NCBI GenBank assembly: GCA_031266495.1 | Contig: JAISAX010000693.1 | Span: 1 to 6,738 of the forward strand | From: Opitutaceae bacterium | GTDB lineage: Bacteria; Verrucomicrobiota; Verrucomicrobiae; Opitutales; Opitutaceae | Reading direction: 5' to 3' | DNA length: 6,738 bases | Shown here: in pieces, positions 1 through 4,639 of the stretch | Position numbering within the stretch: the stretch's first letter is position 1 | Layout: every line of letters starts with the position of its first letter | Notes under the pieces: generated by a model | Told to the model about the DNA's origin: nothing | Database searches by the model: none | What the model saw: the letters and a program-made list of their open reading frames with translations, nothing else | Made by a program: the position numbers and the translations under genes

Positions 1-7
1 GGCGCGG

Positions 8-30
8 CCCCCCCCCCCACGAGAATCGTG
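8..30. other. C11 homopolymer next to a small hairpin
   Basis: Eleven consecutive C residues occupy 8-18 and run straight into a short perfect hairpin, CACGA (18-22), loop GAA, TCGTG (26-30). In the orientation of the SWIM gene the hairpin is followed by a G run rather than a T run, so it does not look like an intrinsic terminator. The stretch 1-52 holds no supported gene. Confidence 0.35.
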
Positions 31-52
31 AATGATGGAGAAGACAAGGACC

Positions 53-85
53 GGTCAACCGAGGATCAACCGGGGATCAACCGAG
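53..85. repeat. 3 x 11-bp tandem repeat spanning the SWIM gene stop
   Basis: Three consecutive 11-bp units are visible: GGTCAACCGAG (53-63), GATCAACCGGG (64-74) and GATCAACCGAG (75-85), differing at one or two bases. Each unit contains TCA, which is TGA on the minus strand, at 55-57, 66-68 and 77-79. Because 11 is not a multiple of three, the three TGA codons fall in all three minus-strand frames. The first one met by ribosomes (77-79) ends the SWIM protein. Confidence 0.8.
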
Positions 86-2137
86 GATTTTCCGGCTGGC
101 CCCTTCCAGATGGTCGAGCATCCCCATGAGAGTGCTTTTCCTGCGGTGTTTCTCGCGGAGGGAGGCGAGTCGTTGCCGCCATTCGTGTTCCCGCCCCTGT
201 TTCGCGCAGGTTTTTTTGATTTCGCCCAGAAGGCGGACCGCCGTTTCGTAGGCTGCGGGTCTGGTTTGGGCGATTTCCGCCTCGGCGCGTTCCTGCCAGA
301 TTTGCATGGCCGCGTCGGGATGGGTCTCACGGATGGCTTCGGCGAGTTCCAGCGCGACGTGGCCAGCCTCCCACGTGCCGTATCCGCGCAGGATGACGCG
401 GGGGCGGCTGTAGAGGGTCAGCGCGTCGTCGTTGCGCTTCTCCTCAATCGCCACCCGGATCAACAGAGACGTATCCGGAAATGTGTTCTGACTTGGCCGG
501 CCCCAGCCGGCGGGCAGGCCTGTTTCGGGTAACGGCCAGTTTTCCCCGGACGCGGACGTGGAGGCGGCGGGCGTGGCGGAGGCGCGGGGCTGATTCCCGA
601 TGTGGTCAGGCCGCGTCCCGGTTTCCAGCCAGCCGAGGACGCCCTTGCGCACCGTCTCCCAGGCGCCGGTCGGCCCGGCTGCGTCGCGCAAGGCCCGATA
701 CGTATCCAATCCCGGATGACTGAAAAACTCCGCTGCGCGAAACGCGGCGGCGAGCGGACCGTTGCCGTTCTTGTGCGCCAGGTCGCGAAGGCGCTCCTCC
801 AGTTGGCTCGCGATTCCGGGCGCTTTTTCAAGGGTCGCCGCGATGCCCTCCCGGCAGCGCCGCTCCGCCTCGTCCGTCCGTCCGAGCGCGAGGAGGCGGT
901 CAACCAGTTCCGTCTGGCAATCCACCACGTCCGCCTCGCGCCGCAACAACGCCAGTTCCTCCTCGACGCGCCCCGCGTTCGCCAGTGCGTCCGCCGTCAG
1001 CCGGACAAATGACCCGCGTTTGTATTTTCTCTCAAAATCATCCCGTTCCGGCGCATTTTTGTTTTTCTGAACAGGCGGGAGTCGCCGCGAGCATTCGGCG
1101 GCGACCTCCGACCAGACCGGCGCGGGAAAGTTTTCCTTTTTCCACAAACCCGGCAGCCCGTCCAGGATTGAAAATTCGTCCCGCAGCCGGAGGTCCTGTT
1201 CCCAAAGCAATTTTTGCGCGTCGGTCTTCGCCGTCGAGCGTTCCAGCGCGCTGAAAACGGTTTTCATGCAGTCGGCGATTTCCTCCGCGAGTTCTCCTTC
1301 GTCGTTCGTCACTTCGATCTGCCGCGTCCCGGCGACAAGCAGATCCACGCCCAAGGCCAGAAGCGCGTCGAAATGCCCGCCGTCCAGCAGGGCGTTGAAC
1401 CGGGTGCGCACCGGGTTGTAATCCGCCCCCGCGCCTCCGCCGTATCCGCGTCCGTAATCATAATCGTCGAAGTCGGCGGCGGTGGTGGCGGTGCGGATGG
1501 CGCGTTTGGCGTCGGCAACCCATTTCGACAGCAGGGCCGCCGGACGGACGGGAGCGGCACGCGCGGCGAACTTGTCACGGAGTATTTTCCGAACCTCGTC
1601 CGAGTCGCGGGCGAGTTCGCGCAGGAGTTTCAACAATGCAGCCTTCGTCAATTTCGCGAGGTCGTCGTCTATCGCGTCATTCGCCATCGTTTTTTGCCCT
1701 TCACCGGGTTCGACATCGTCTGACGCCTCCTCCCCCCCCTCCTCCTCCCCATCCTCCTCATTCTCCTCCTCCCCATCCTCCTCATTCTCTCCGATGCTCC
1801 CTTGCAATTCTTCCAGGCGCGAATCGTCCGTGTCGGCGGCGGGAACGTCTCTCCCCGCCTTGATCGCGTCCAGAAAGGACAGGAGAACGGCGACGGCGTG
1901 CTTGCAGGCGGAACCGTAGGGACAGGTGCAGCCCGAGCGCAATTTCCCCTGCTCATCAAGGTGGACAACGGTGGCGTAATCGGCACCGCCACGAACCCGC
2001 GCCAGCAGGCCTCCGTCCGCCGTTACGCGAAGGTCTTTCACGAGATCGCGGCAGGACTTCCCGCGCAAGACCACCCTGTGTCCCGCCCACGAGTCCAGAT
2101 CATCCCAGGTCAAATCACGAAAACCGTCTGTGTTCAT
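77..2137 (-). CDS. SWIM zinc-finger protein with acidic linker and helical C-terminal region
   Basis: This 686-residue protein has a clear SWIM zinc-binding motif of the CxCx(n)CxH type at C70, C72, C78 and H80 (CTCPYGSACKH). SWIM domains are known to bind zinc and to mediate DNA or protein contacts; the role of this protein is unknown. Residues about 109-146 are an acidic Glu/Asp/Gly linker built on a repeated ENEEDGEE unit. Residues 151-190 are helical and charged, 225-240 are Gly/Tyr/Asp-rich, and about 240 to 686 are mostly alpha-helical with TPR-like spacing (for example 380-460 and 590-670). The C-terminus, ending near HRRKSTLMGMLDHL, resembles the ends of other bacterial SWIM proteins of similar length. 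No signal peptide or membrane segment is seen, so it is probably cytoplasmic. The ATG at 2137 has AAGGGA a few bases upstream. It lies 53 bp downstream of the UVR gene on the same strand and may be co-transcribed with it. Confidence 0.9.
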   Translation of the reverse strand: MNTDGFRDLTWDDLDSWAGHRVVLRGKSCRDLVKDLRVTADGGLLARVRGGADYATVVHLDEQGKLRSGCTCPYGSACKHAVAVLLSFLDAIKAGRDVPAADTDDSRLEELQGSIGENEEDGEEENEEDGEEEGGEEASDDVEPGEGQKTMANDAIDDDLAKLTKAALLKLLRELARDSDEVRKILRDKFAARAAPVRPAALLSKWVADAKRAIRTATTAADFDDYDYGRGYGGGAGADYNPVRTRFNALLDGGHFDALLALGVDLLVAGTRQIEVTNDEGELAEEIADCMKTVFSALERSTAKTDAQKLLWEQDLRLRDEFSILDGLPGLWKKENFPAPVWSEVAAECSRRLPPVQKNKNAPERDDFERKYKRGSFVRLTADALANAGRVEEELALLRREADVVDCQTELVDRLLALGRTDEAERRCREGIAATLEKAPGIASQLEERLRDLAHKNGNGPLAAAFRAAEFFSHPGLDTYRALRDAAGPTGAWETVRKGVLGWLETGTRPDHIGNQPRASATPAASTSASGENWPLPETGLPAGWGRPSQNTFPDTSLLIRVAIEEKRNDDALTLYSRPRVILRGYGTWEAGHVALELAEAIRETHPDAAMQIWQERAEAEIAQTRPAAYETAVRLLGEIKKTCAKQGREHEWRQRLASLREKHRRKSTLMGMLDHLEGASRKILG
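1741..1788. repeat. 2 x 24-bp perfect repeat coding the acidic linker
   Basis: Two identical adjacent 24-bp units (1741-1764 and 1765-1788) lie inside the SWIM gene and encode two copies of the octapeptide ENEEDGEE on the minus strand. Because the unit is a multiple of three, copy-number change would lengthen or shorten the acidic linker without shifting frame. A C8 run sits next to it at 1732-1739 (G8 in the gene sense); a slip there would shift frame. Confidence 0.85.
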
Positions 2138-2202
2138 TGTCCCTTGTTATTGTCCCTTGTTTGCCTGTTCACTGATCTTTGTTTGTCTGTTCACTGATGT
2201 TT
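2136..2202. repeat. Two adjacent tandem duplications at the UVR/SWIM junction, with duplicated RBS
   Basis: ATTGTCCCTTGTT occurs twice in a row (2136-2148 and 2149-2161). Immediately beyond it a 19-nt word recurs with a 22-bp period (2162-2180 and 2184-2202, two mismatches). In the minus sense the 13-bp unit reads AACAAGGGACAAT. The copy next to the SWIM start supplies AAGGGA just upstream of the ATG, and the second copy places an identical AAGGGA 13 nt further away. The distal 19-nt copy overlaps the stop codon of the UVR gene (2191-2193). This fills the whole 53-bp gap between the two genes. Confidence 0.75.
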
Positions 2203-2691
2203 TTTTGGCGCGGGCAAGGAATCCAGTTGTTGTTTGAGGCGGGCGGCTTCCTCGTAATTTTCGTGTTTGATTGCCTCGGCAAGAGTCACTTTCAGGCGTT
2301 CGGCCTCGGGCATGGCGTCCAGAATGTTGGCCCGATCCTGTTCGGTATTGCGCAAAAGGACGTTGACCGCCTGCAACGCTTTCTGTGGTGTCCAGGCGAT
2401 GGCCGCGATGGACTCGAACCCGGTCGGGAACGGCGCATCCATGCCGCCACATCGGGAGACCAGCCTCTCGTAGCTTTCGCGCAACAGGGTCATTTCTTCA
2501 ATCATCCTGTTGGCATCCTCCAGCCGGGTCAGTTCCGGGATGGCGGCCACCTGGCAATCGATGCAGATGTGGCGCGTCTTGCCGTCCGGAATGTCAATGT
2601 GCGTGGTCAAGTATTGCGATTCCCGTCCACATTTTGTGCACTTCATGGGTGCGGAGGGAGATGGCGACGACGGCGAAAAAGGAGGCGTCAT
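2191..2691 (-). CDS. McsA-like zinc-ribbon protein with C-terminal UVR motif
   Basis: This 166-residue protein has a CxxC...CxxC zinc ribbon (C18, C21, C43, C46) and a UvrB/UvrC (UVR) motif at about residues 131-158, seen in the pattern ERLKVTLAEAIKHENYEEAA. Known proteins with this layout include McsA, the adaptor of the McsB arginine kinase; UVR motifs otherwise link UvrB and UvrC in nucleotide excision repair. Here there is one ribbon only, and no mcsB or clpC gene is in view, so McsA function is not claimed. The middle section (about 55-125) is helical. The reading frame is open upstream to an ATG at 3027, but that region overlaps the prepilin gene and reads as low-quality sequence. The start at 2691 is chosen; an alternative ATG at 2646 gives 151 residues and begins MKCTKCG, directly at the ribbon as in McsA. 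Neither start has a well-placed Shine-Dalgarno site. The SWIM gene follows after 53 bp. Confidence 0.8.
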   Translation of the reverse strand: MTPPFSPSSPSPSAPMKCTKCGRESQYLTTHIDIPDGKTRHICIDCQVAAIPELTRLEDANRMIEEMTLLRESYERLVSRCGGMDAPFPTGFESIAAIAWTPQKALQAVNVLLRNTEQDRANILDAMPEAERLKVTLAEAIKHENYEEAARLKQQLDSLPAPKKHQ

Positions 2692-2699
2692 GAGTTTTG

Positions 2700-2719
2700 T
2701 TACATGGCGTGTTTCCTCC
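2700..2719 (-). promoter_or_regulatory. Shine-Dalgarno followed by ATG-TAA start-stop element
   Basis: On the minus strand, GGAGG (2719-2715) sits nine bases before ATG (2705-2703), which is followed at once by TAA (2702-2700). This is the best Shine-Dalgarno site seen among the minus-strand genes, yet its ATG is out of frame with the UVR gene and encodes only fMet. The UVR start at 2691 lies 11 nt beyond the TAA. It could be a minimal upstream reading frame that feeds re-initiation, or a chance match. Confidence 0.35.
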
Positions 2720-2736
2720 GGCAGGCAAGCGGGAAT

Positions 2737-2764
2737 CGTTGGCCGTTCGCCGTTGGTCGTTCGC
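2737..2764. repeat. 2 x 14-bp tandem repeat between prepilin and UVR genes
   Basis: CGTTGGCCGTTCGC (2737-2750) is followed directly by CGTTGGTCGTTCGC (2751-2764), with a single mismatch. It lies in the 82-bp gap between the prepilin gene stop (2774) and the UVR gene start (2691). No terminator-like hairpin with a T run is seen in this gap, so read-through from the prepilin gene is possible. Confidence 0.75.
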
Positions 2765-2773
2765 AAGTGGTTT

Positions 2774-3565
2774 CTAATCCGCTGGCAATTCCGTGATTCC
2801 GAGTTGTTCGCCTGCGCCGCGCTTGCTATCATCCGGCTCGGTTCCGGGGTTATTGCCGGGGCCACCCGTGGCATACATCCACCACTCGCGATACAGACGG
2901 CCATCCGACGCATCCTGCCGCACGGTTTCCACATGCCCGTCGAGAAAACCGCAATTGATGCTTTTCCCCCCGCCATGACGCAACGGCATCCAATGCTCCC
3001 ATATCTTCCAGAGCGAATTGATTGCATCCCACAAAAGGGGCGTCCGCGAAGGTTCGCCGAATGCCCGGTAACTGCCCTGCGGGAGTCCGTTCCTCACACC
3101 GTAGTCGATGTTCGGATAGTTTGTTCCACCGGGAACATTGAGGATATGGGTTTTGGTCAGGCCGGTCATCCGCCCCGCCGGACAATGCTCGATTTTTTCC
3201 ACAATCCACCTGCCTGAACTCCATGTGTATTTGGGACCCGATTTATAATAGTAGCGGAGCAGCACGAACCCCGAAGAGTTGTTGTTTTCGCCGGGAGCCA
3301 AACCCCACGGATTTTTCCCCTCCGGGTCATGATTGGGGCCAACCGCCTCTGGCAGCGGCACCATTCCACGATCATTGAGAAACAGCACATAGGCCGTTGT
3401 CAGTTGCCGGACGTTGCTCTTGCAGACCGCGTCGGCTGCGCTTTTTCGCACACTGCCGACCGTCGGAATCAGGATGCCCGCCAGGATGCCGATAATCGCG
3501 ATTACGACAAGCAACTCGACGAGTGTGAAGGCGGGGGAATTTTTGAACATTTTCTGGAATTTCAT
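2774..3565 (-). CDS. Prepilin-like protein with N-terminal methylation motif and DGH box
   Basis: This 263-residue protein starts with a type IV/type II secretion prepilin signal: a short basic leader, then A12|FTLVELLVVIAIIGILAG, with the conserved Glu at position +5 after the predicted cleavage (F13 as +1, E17). The hydrophobic helix runs from about 14 to 36 and would anchor it in the inner membrane until a prepilin peptidase processes it. Near the C-terminus, RHGGGKSINCGFLDGHVE matches the H-X9-DG box found in the many single-copy pseudopilin-like proteins of Verrucomicrobiota and Planctomycetota, but here the gap from H197 to D209-G210 is 11 residues. Residue -1 is Ala instead of the more usual Gly. 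The function of this large family is not established; these proteins are usually thought to be envelope-associated. The ATG at 3565 is chosen because it places the basic leader correctly. There is no Shine-Dalgarno match, and the start overlaps a short upstream frame as ATGA. Confidence 0.92.
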   Translation of the reverse strand: MKFQKMFKNSPAFTLVELLVVIAIIGILAGILIPTVGSVRKSAADAVCKSNVRQLTTAYVLFLNDRGMVPLPEAVGPNHDPEGKNPWGLAPGENNNSSGFVLLRYYYKSGPKYTWSSGRWIVEKIEHCPAGRMTGLTKTHILNVPGGTNYPNIDYGVRNGLPQGSYRAFGEPSRTPLLWDAINSLWKIWEHWMPLRHGGGKSINCGFLDGHVETVRQDASDGRLYREWWMYATGGPGNNPGTEPDDSKRGAGEQLGITELPAD

Positions 3566-3606
3566 AAAGAAAAGTAAAAAACAGGAATATTTTCATGGAA
3601 TTTCAT
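3555..3606. repeat. Imperfect duplication of the prepilin start region
   Basis: In the minus sense the first 21 bases of the prepilin gene, beginning ATGAAATTCCAGAAAATG (from 3565), recur 41 bases upstream as ATGAAATTCCATGAAAAT (from 3606). The two align over about 21 positions with one single-base indel and one substitution. Eleven bases (TGGAATTTCAT on the plus strand) are exactly shared between 3555-3565 and 3596-3606. The upstream copy carries its own ATG in a different frame. Confidence 0.7.
3562..3606 (-). CDS. Possible 14-codon upstream frame overlapping the prepilin start
   Basis: From an ATG at 3606 the minus strand reads MKFHENIPVFYFSL and stops at TGA (3564-3562). That stop overlaps the prepilin ATG (3565-3563) as ATGA, the classical arrangement for translational coupling. 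The peptide is short, rich in Phe/Tyr, and its first codons duplicate those of the prepilin gene. No Shine-Dalgarno site precedes it. If transcription starts at the weak promoter suggested at 3600-3629, the transcript would begin inside or after this frame and it would not be translated. It is listed as a candidate leader only. Confidence 0.25.
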   Translation of the reverse strand: MKFHENIPVFYFSL

Positions 3607-3629
3607 GTGTTATTCCCGGATCAGGTCAA
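3600..3629 (-). promoter_or_regulatory. Weak candidate promoter for the prepilin gene
   Basis: On the minus strand TTGACC (3629-3624, five of six bases of the -35 consensus) is followed after 18 bases by TGAAAT (3605-3600, four of six of the -10 consensus). This would start transcription about 25-30 bases before the prepilin ATG. The -10 match is poor and overlaps the repeated ATGAAATTCC word, so the call is tentative. The rest of the stretch 3630-3737, up to the IS end, shows no gene; it has A-rich runs only. Confidence 0.25.
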
Positions 3630-3737
3630 GTAACCCGCAAGACAAGGCCGTCGATCCCGGCATGGCCGAAGCTCTTTTTCGCCCAAAAAAACAATCACAA
3701 CAATCCTGAATTGCAGCCAATTACGTCCAAAAAAAGC

Positions 3738-3755
3738 ACTGCTAATCAGGTATTG
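3738..3755 (+). repeat. Left terminal inverted repeat of the IS1-like element
   Basis: The 18 bases ACTGCTAATCAGGTATTG match the reverse complement of 4562-4579 without a mismatch. After one unmatched base in the right copy, TTC also matches, and similarity then becomes patchy. This repeat defines the transposase-distal end. Confidence 0.85.
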
Positions 3756-3805
3756 TTCATACATCAGGCAAATGGGACAATACATCCGCGGCAAGACTGG
3801 TACCC

Positions 3806-3988
3806 GTGGCGCGGGCATCGTGGCACGGGCATCCTTGCCCGTGTTCCGGAGTGGCGCGGGCGTCCCGCCCGCAATGTGGCACGGGCTTCCAGCCCGTGGA
3901 CGTTGCCCCTCCGCTCCGACGTAGCGCGGGCGTCTCGCCCGCAAGCGTTGCCCCTCCGCTCCGGAGTGGCGCGGGCATCTTGCCCGTG
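3806..3988. repeat. Array of five GC-rich hairpins (REP-like) plus one partial unit
   Basis: Units follow the pattern GTGGC(A/G)CGGGC-N-loop-N-GCCCG(T/C). Perfect or near-perfect stems lie at 3824-3831/3836-3843 (loop TCCT), 3856-3862/3866-3872 (loop TCC), 3880-3887/3891-3898 (loop TCC), 3926-3932/3936-3942 (loop TCT) and 3970-3977/3981-3988 (loop TCT, one G-T wobble). A half unit, GTGGCGCGGGCATC, starts at 3806. The last three units have a 45-bp period. Their spacers share the 18-mer CGTTGCCCCTCCGCTCCG (3901-3918 and 3946-3963). Translations give ARASRP, LPLRSG, GRDARAT and TGFQPV phrases, which I recall as frequent spurious peptides in Verrucomicrobiota and relatives. The family resembles REP/BIME arrays in form. 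No REP-associated transposase is in the window. Confidence 0.85.
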
Positions 3989-3995
3989 GACGGCG

Positions 3996-4033
3996 CTCCC
4001 CTCCCCCCCCCCTCCTTTTTTTTTCTCTCTCCC
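3996..4033. other. 38-nt homopyrimidine tract with C10 and T9 runs
   Basis: All bases from 3996 to 4033 are C or T, including ten C at 4003-4012 and nine T at 4016-4024; the minus strand is a pure purine run. Such tracts are prone to slippage and can adopt triplex or G-rich structures. It lies exactly between the hairpin array and the broken 3' end of the transposase, so it may mark the junction where the transposase gene was lost or the array joined. Confidence 0.6.
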
Positions 4034-4058
4034 ACCGTCCCTCCTGTCGTCCCTGTCG

Positions 4059-4529
4059 CTACTGCTCCACAAGAGGCGCGGTCGCCATGAGGAAGCTGCG
4101 CATCCAGGCGCCGGGCCGTTCCGGTTCCACGATTGTCCAGCGCCCATCTGCGGATTTTCCTGGCAGCACGATCACCAGCCCGCCACAGCCGACGGACTTC
4201 CTGTTTTTCCCGACATACGCCCACAGTTCATCCGCCTCAACCCGGTGCACCTCGGAAGGCTTTGCTGCCGCAACCGCCCTGCCCTCCACTTCCCTGAGCA
4301 CCCAGTTCATGATCGAGTTGTGGCTTACCCCCACCCGCCTCTCTGTCGCCCTCTGCCCCGCCCCCTCCAGATAACATCTCACCGCCGACTCCTTTCGCTC
4401 CGGCGCAACTCTCCTCCTGTCTCTTTCCCCGCAGCTCTTTCCGCACTCCTGGCACAGCCATCGCTGGTTCCCGTGCCTGCTTTTTCCGTTTTTGACCACC
4501 TTTTCGCTTCCGCAATGTGTGCATTTCAT
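4059..4529 (-). pseudogene. IS1-family transposase remnant (InsA-like N-terminus, broken InsB-like part)
   Basis: The open frame of 156 residues begins with a zinc-ribbon (C3, C6, C27, C30; WLCQECGKSC) and a helix-turn-helix-like segment (GAGQRATERRVGVSHNSIMNW), matching IS1 InsA in order and wording. It then reaches VEADELWAYVGKN, the conserved IS1 block carrying the first catalytic Asp. After this block the zero frame becomes unlike IS1. The -1 frame, entered at the GGGAAAAAC run near 4203-4211, instead reads LWRAGDRAARKI and then WALDNRGTGTARRL, which aligns with the IS1 stretch after the first catalytic Asp (WLFYAYDRLRK and then VFGERTMATLGRL). Either a frameshift mutation or an IS1-like -1 slippage is possible. 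Both frames run out before the second catalytic Asp and the Glu, so about 70-100 residues are missing and the protein cannot be catalytically complete. An AGGATCGGGAGA stretch precedes the ATG. It reads from near the right IS end towards the hairpin array. Confidence 0.8.
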
Positions 4530-4561
4530 TCTCCCGATCCTGTTTCCCGTCTATCAAGAAT

Positions 4562-4579
4562 CAATACCTGATTAGCAGT
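4562..4579 (-). repeat. Right terminal inverted repeat of the IS1-like element
   Basis: This is the exact reverse complement of 3738-3755. It lies 32 bp upstream of the transposase start, a normal position for the transposase-proximal end of an IS1-type element. Confidence 0.85.
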
Positions 4580-4623
4580 CTTTAAAAGAGAGTCGTATTC
4601 CGGCCTTATATGAAAATTCAATT

Positions 4624-4639
4624 GTTTTTCATGAAAAAC
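4624..4639. promoter_or_regulatory. 16-bp perfect palindrome upstream of the PEP-CTERM gene
   Basis: GTTTTTCATGAAAAAC is a perfect inverted repeat with no central gap, ending 26 bases before the ATG at 4666. It has the size and symmetry of a repressor operator (LacI- or MarR-type sites are of this kind), but no regulator is identified. An AT-rich TATATC follows at 4649-4654 and could serve as a -10 box, with no good -35 at the usual spacing. The core TTTTCATG also occurs at 3590-3597 ahead of the divergent prepilin gene. Confidence 0.4.

Larger units (their letters stand above)
3738..4579 (-). mobile_element. Degenerate IS1-family-like element, about 842 bp
   Basis: The boundaries are set by a perfect 18-bp terminal inverted repeat, ACTGCTAATCAGGTATTG at 3738-3755 and its reverse complement at 4562-4579. 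Just inside the right end, reading leftward, lies a transposase with IS1 InsA-like features. The total length is close to that of IS1-family elements (about 700-1000 bp). However, the transposase stops about halfway, and the remaining left part holds a pyrimidine tract and a hairpin-repeat array. IS1 elements usually make 8-9 bp target duplications. Here the best flanks are AAAAAAAG (3729-3736) and TTTAAAAG (4581-4588), five of eight identical in A-rich DNA, which is not convincing. The element sits between the divergent prepilin and PEP-CTERM genes. Lacking an intact transposase, it can only move if an active relative acts in trans. Confidence 0.8.

Noticed and set aside
18..30. Intrinsic terminator after the SWIM gene
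   Set aside because: The stem is only five pairs and in the gene sense it is followed by G residues, not T residues.
32..1723. Plus-strand open frames opposite the SWIM gene
   Set aside because: They are shadow frames of a GC-rich coding region with no domain or start signal; the minus-strand frame carries the clear SWIM motif.
2692..3027. N-terminal extension of the UVR protein to an ATG at 3027 (278 residues)
   Set aside because: The extra 112 residues overlap the prepilin gene in another frame, have no domain character, and precede a proper zinc-ribbon start.
3806..3988. CRISPR array
   Set aside because: The repeats are palindromic, spacers are only 3-24 bases and partly identical to each other, and no cas gene is present.
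3757..4224. Minus-strand frames through the hairpin array (GRDARAT-type peptides) as a protein
   Set aside because: The peptide text is a by-product of the hairpin repeats. Only its first part, about 4100-4203, looks like displaced IS1 transposase, and that is reported with the pseudogene.
3414..4571. Long plus-strand open frame of 385 codons across the intergenic region
   Set aside because: It runs antisense through the prepilin start, both IS ends, the hairpin array and the transposase remnant. Its middle is repeat-derived ARASRP/LPLRSG text and it has no recognisable domain.
3729..4588. Target-site duplication AAAAAAAG / TTTAAAAG flanking the IS
   Set aside because: Only five of eight bases agree and the flanks are A-rich, so the match is not above chance.
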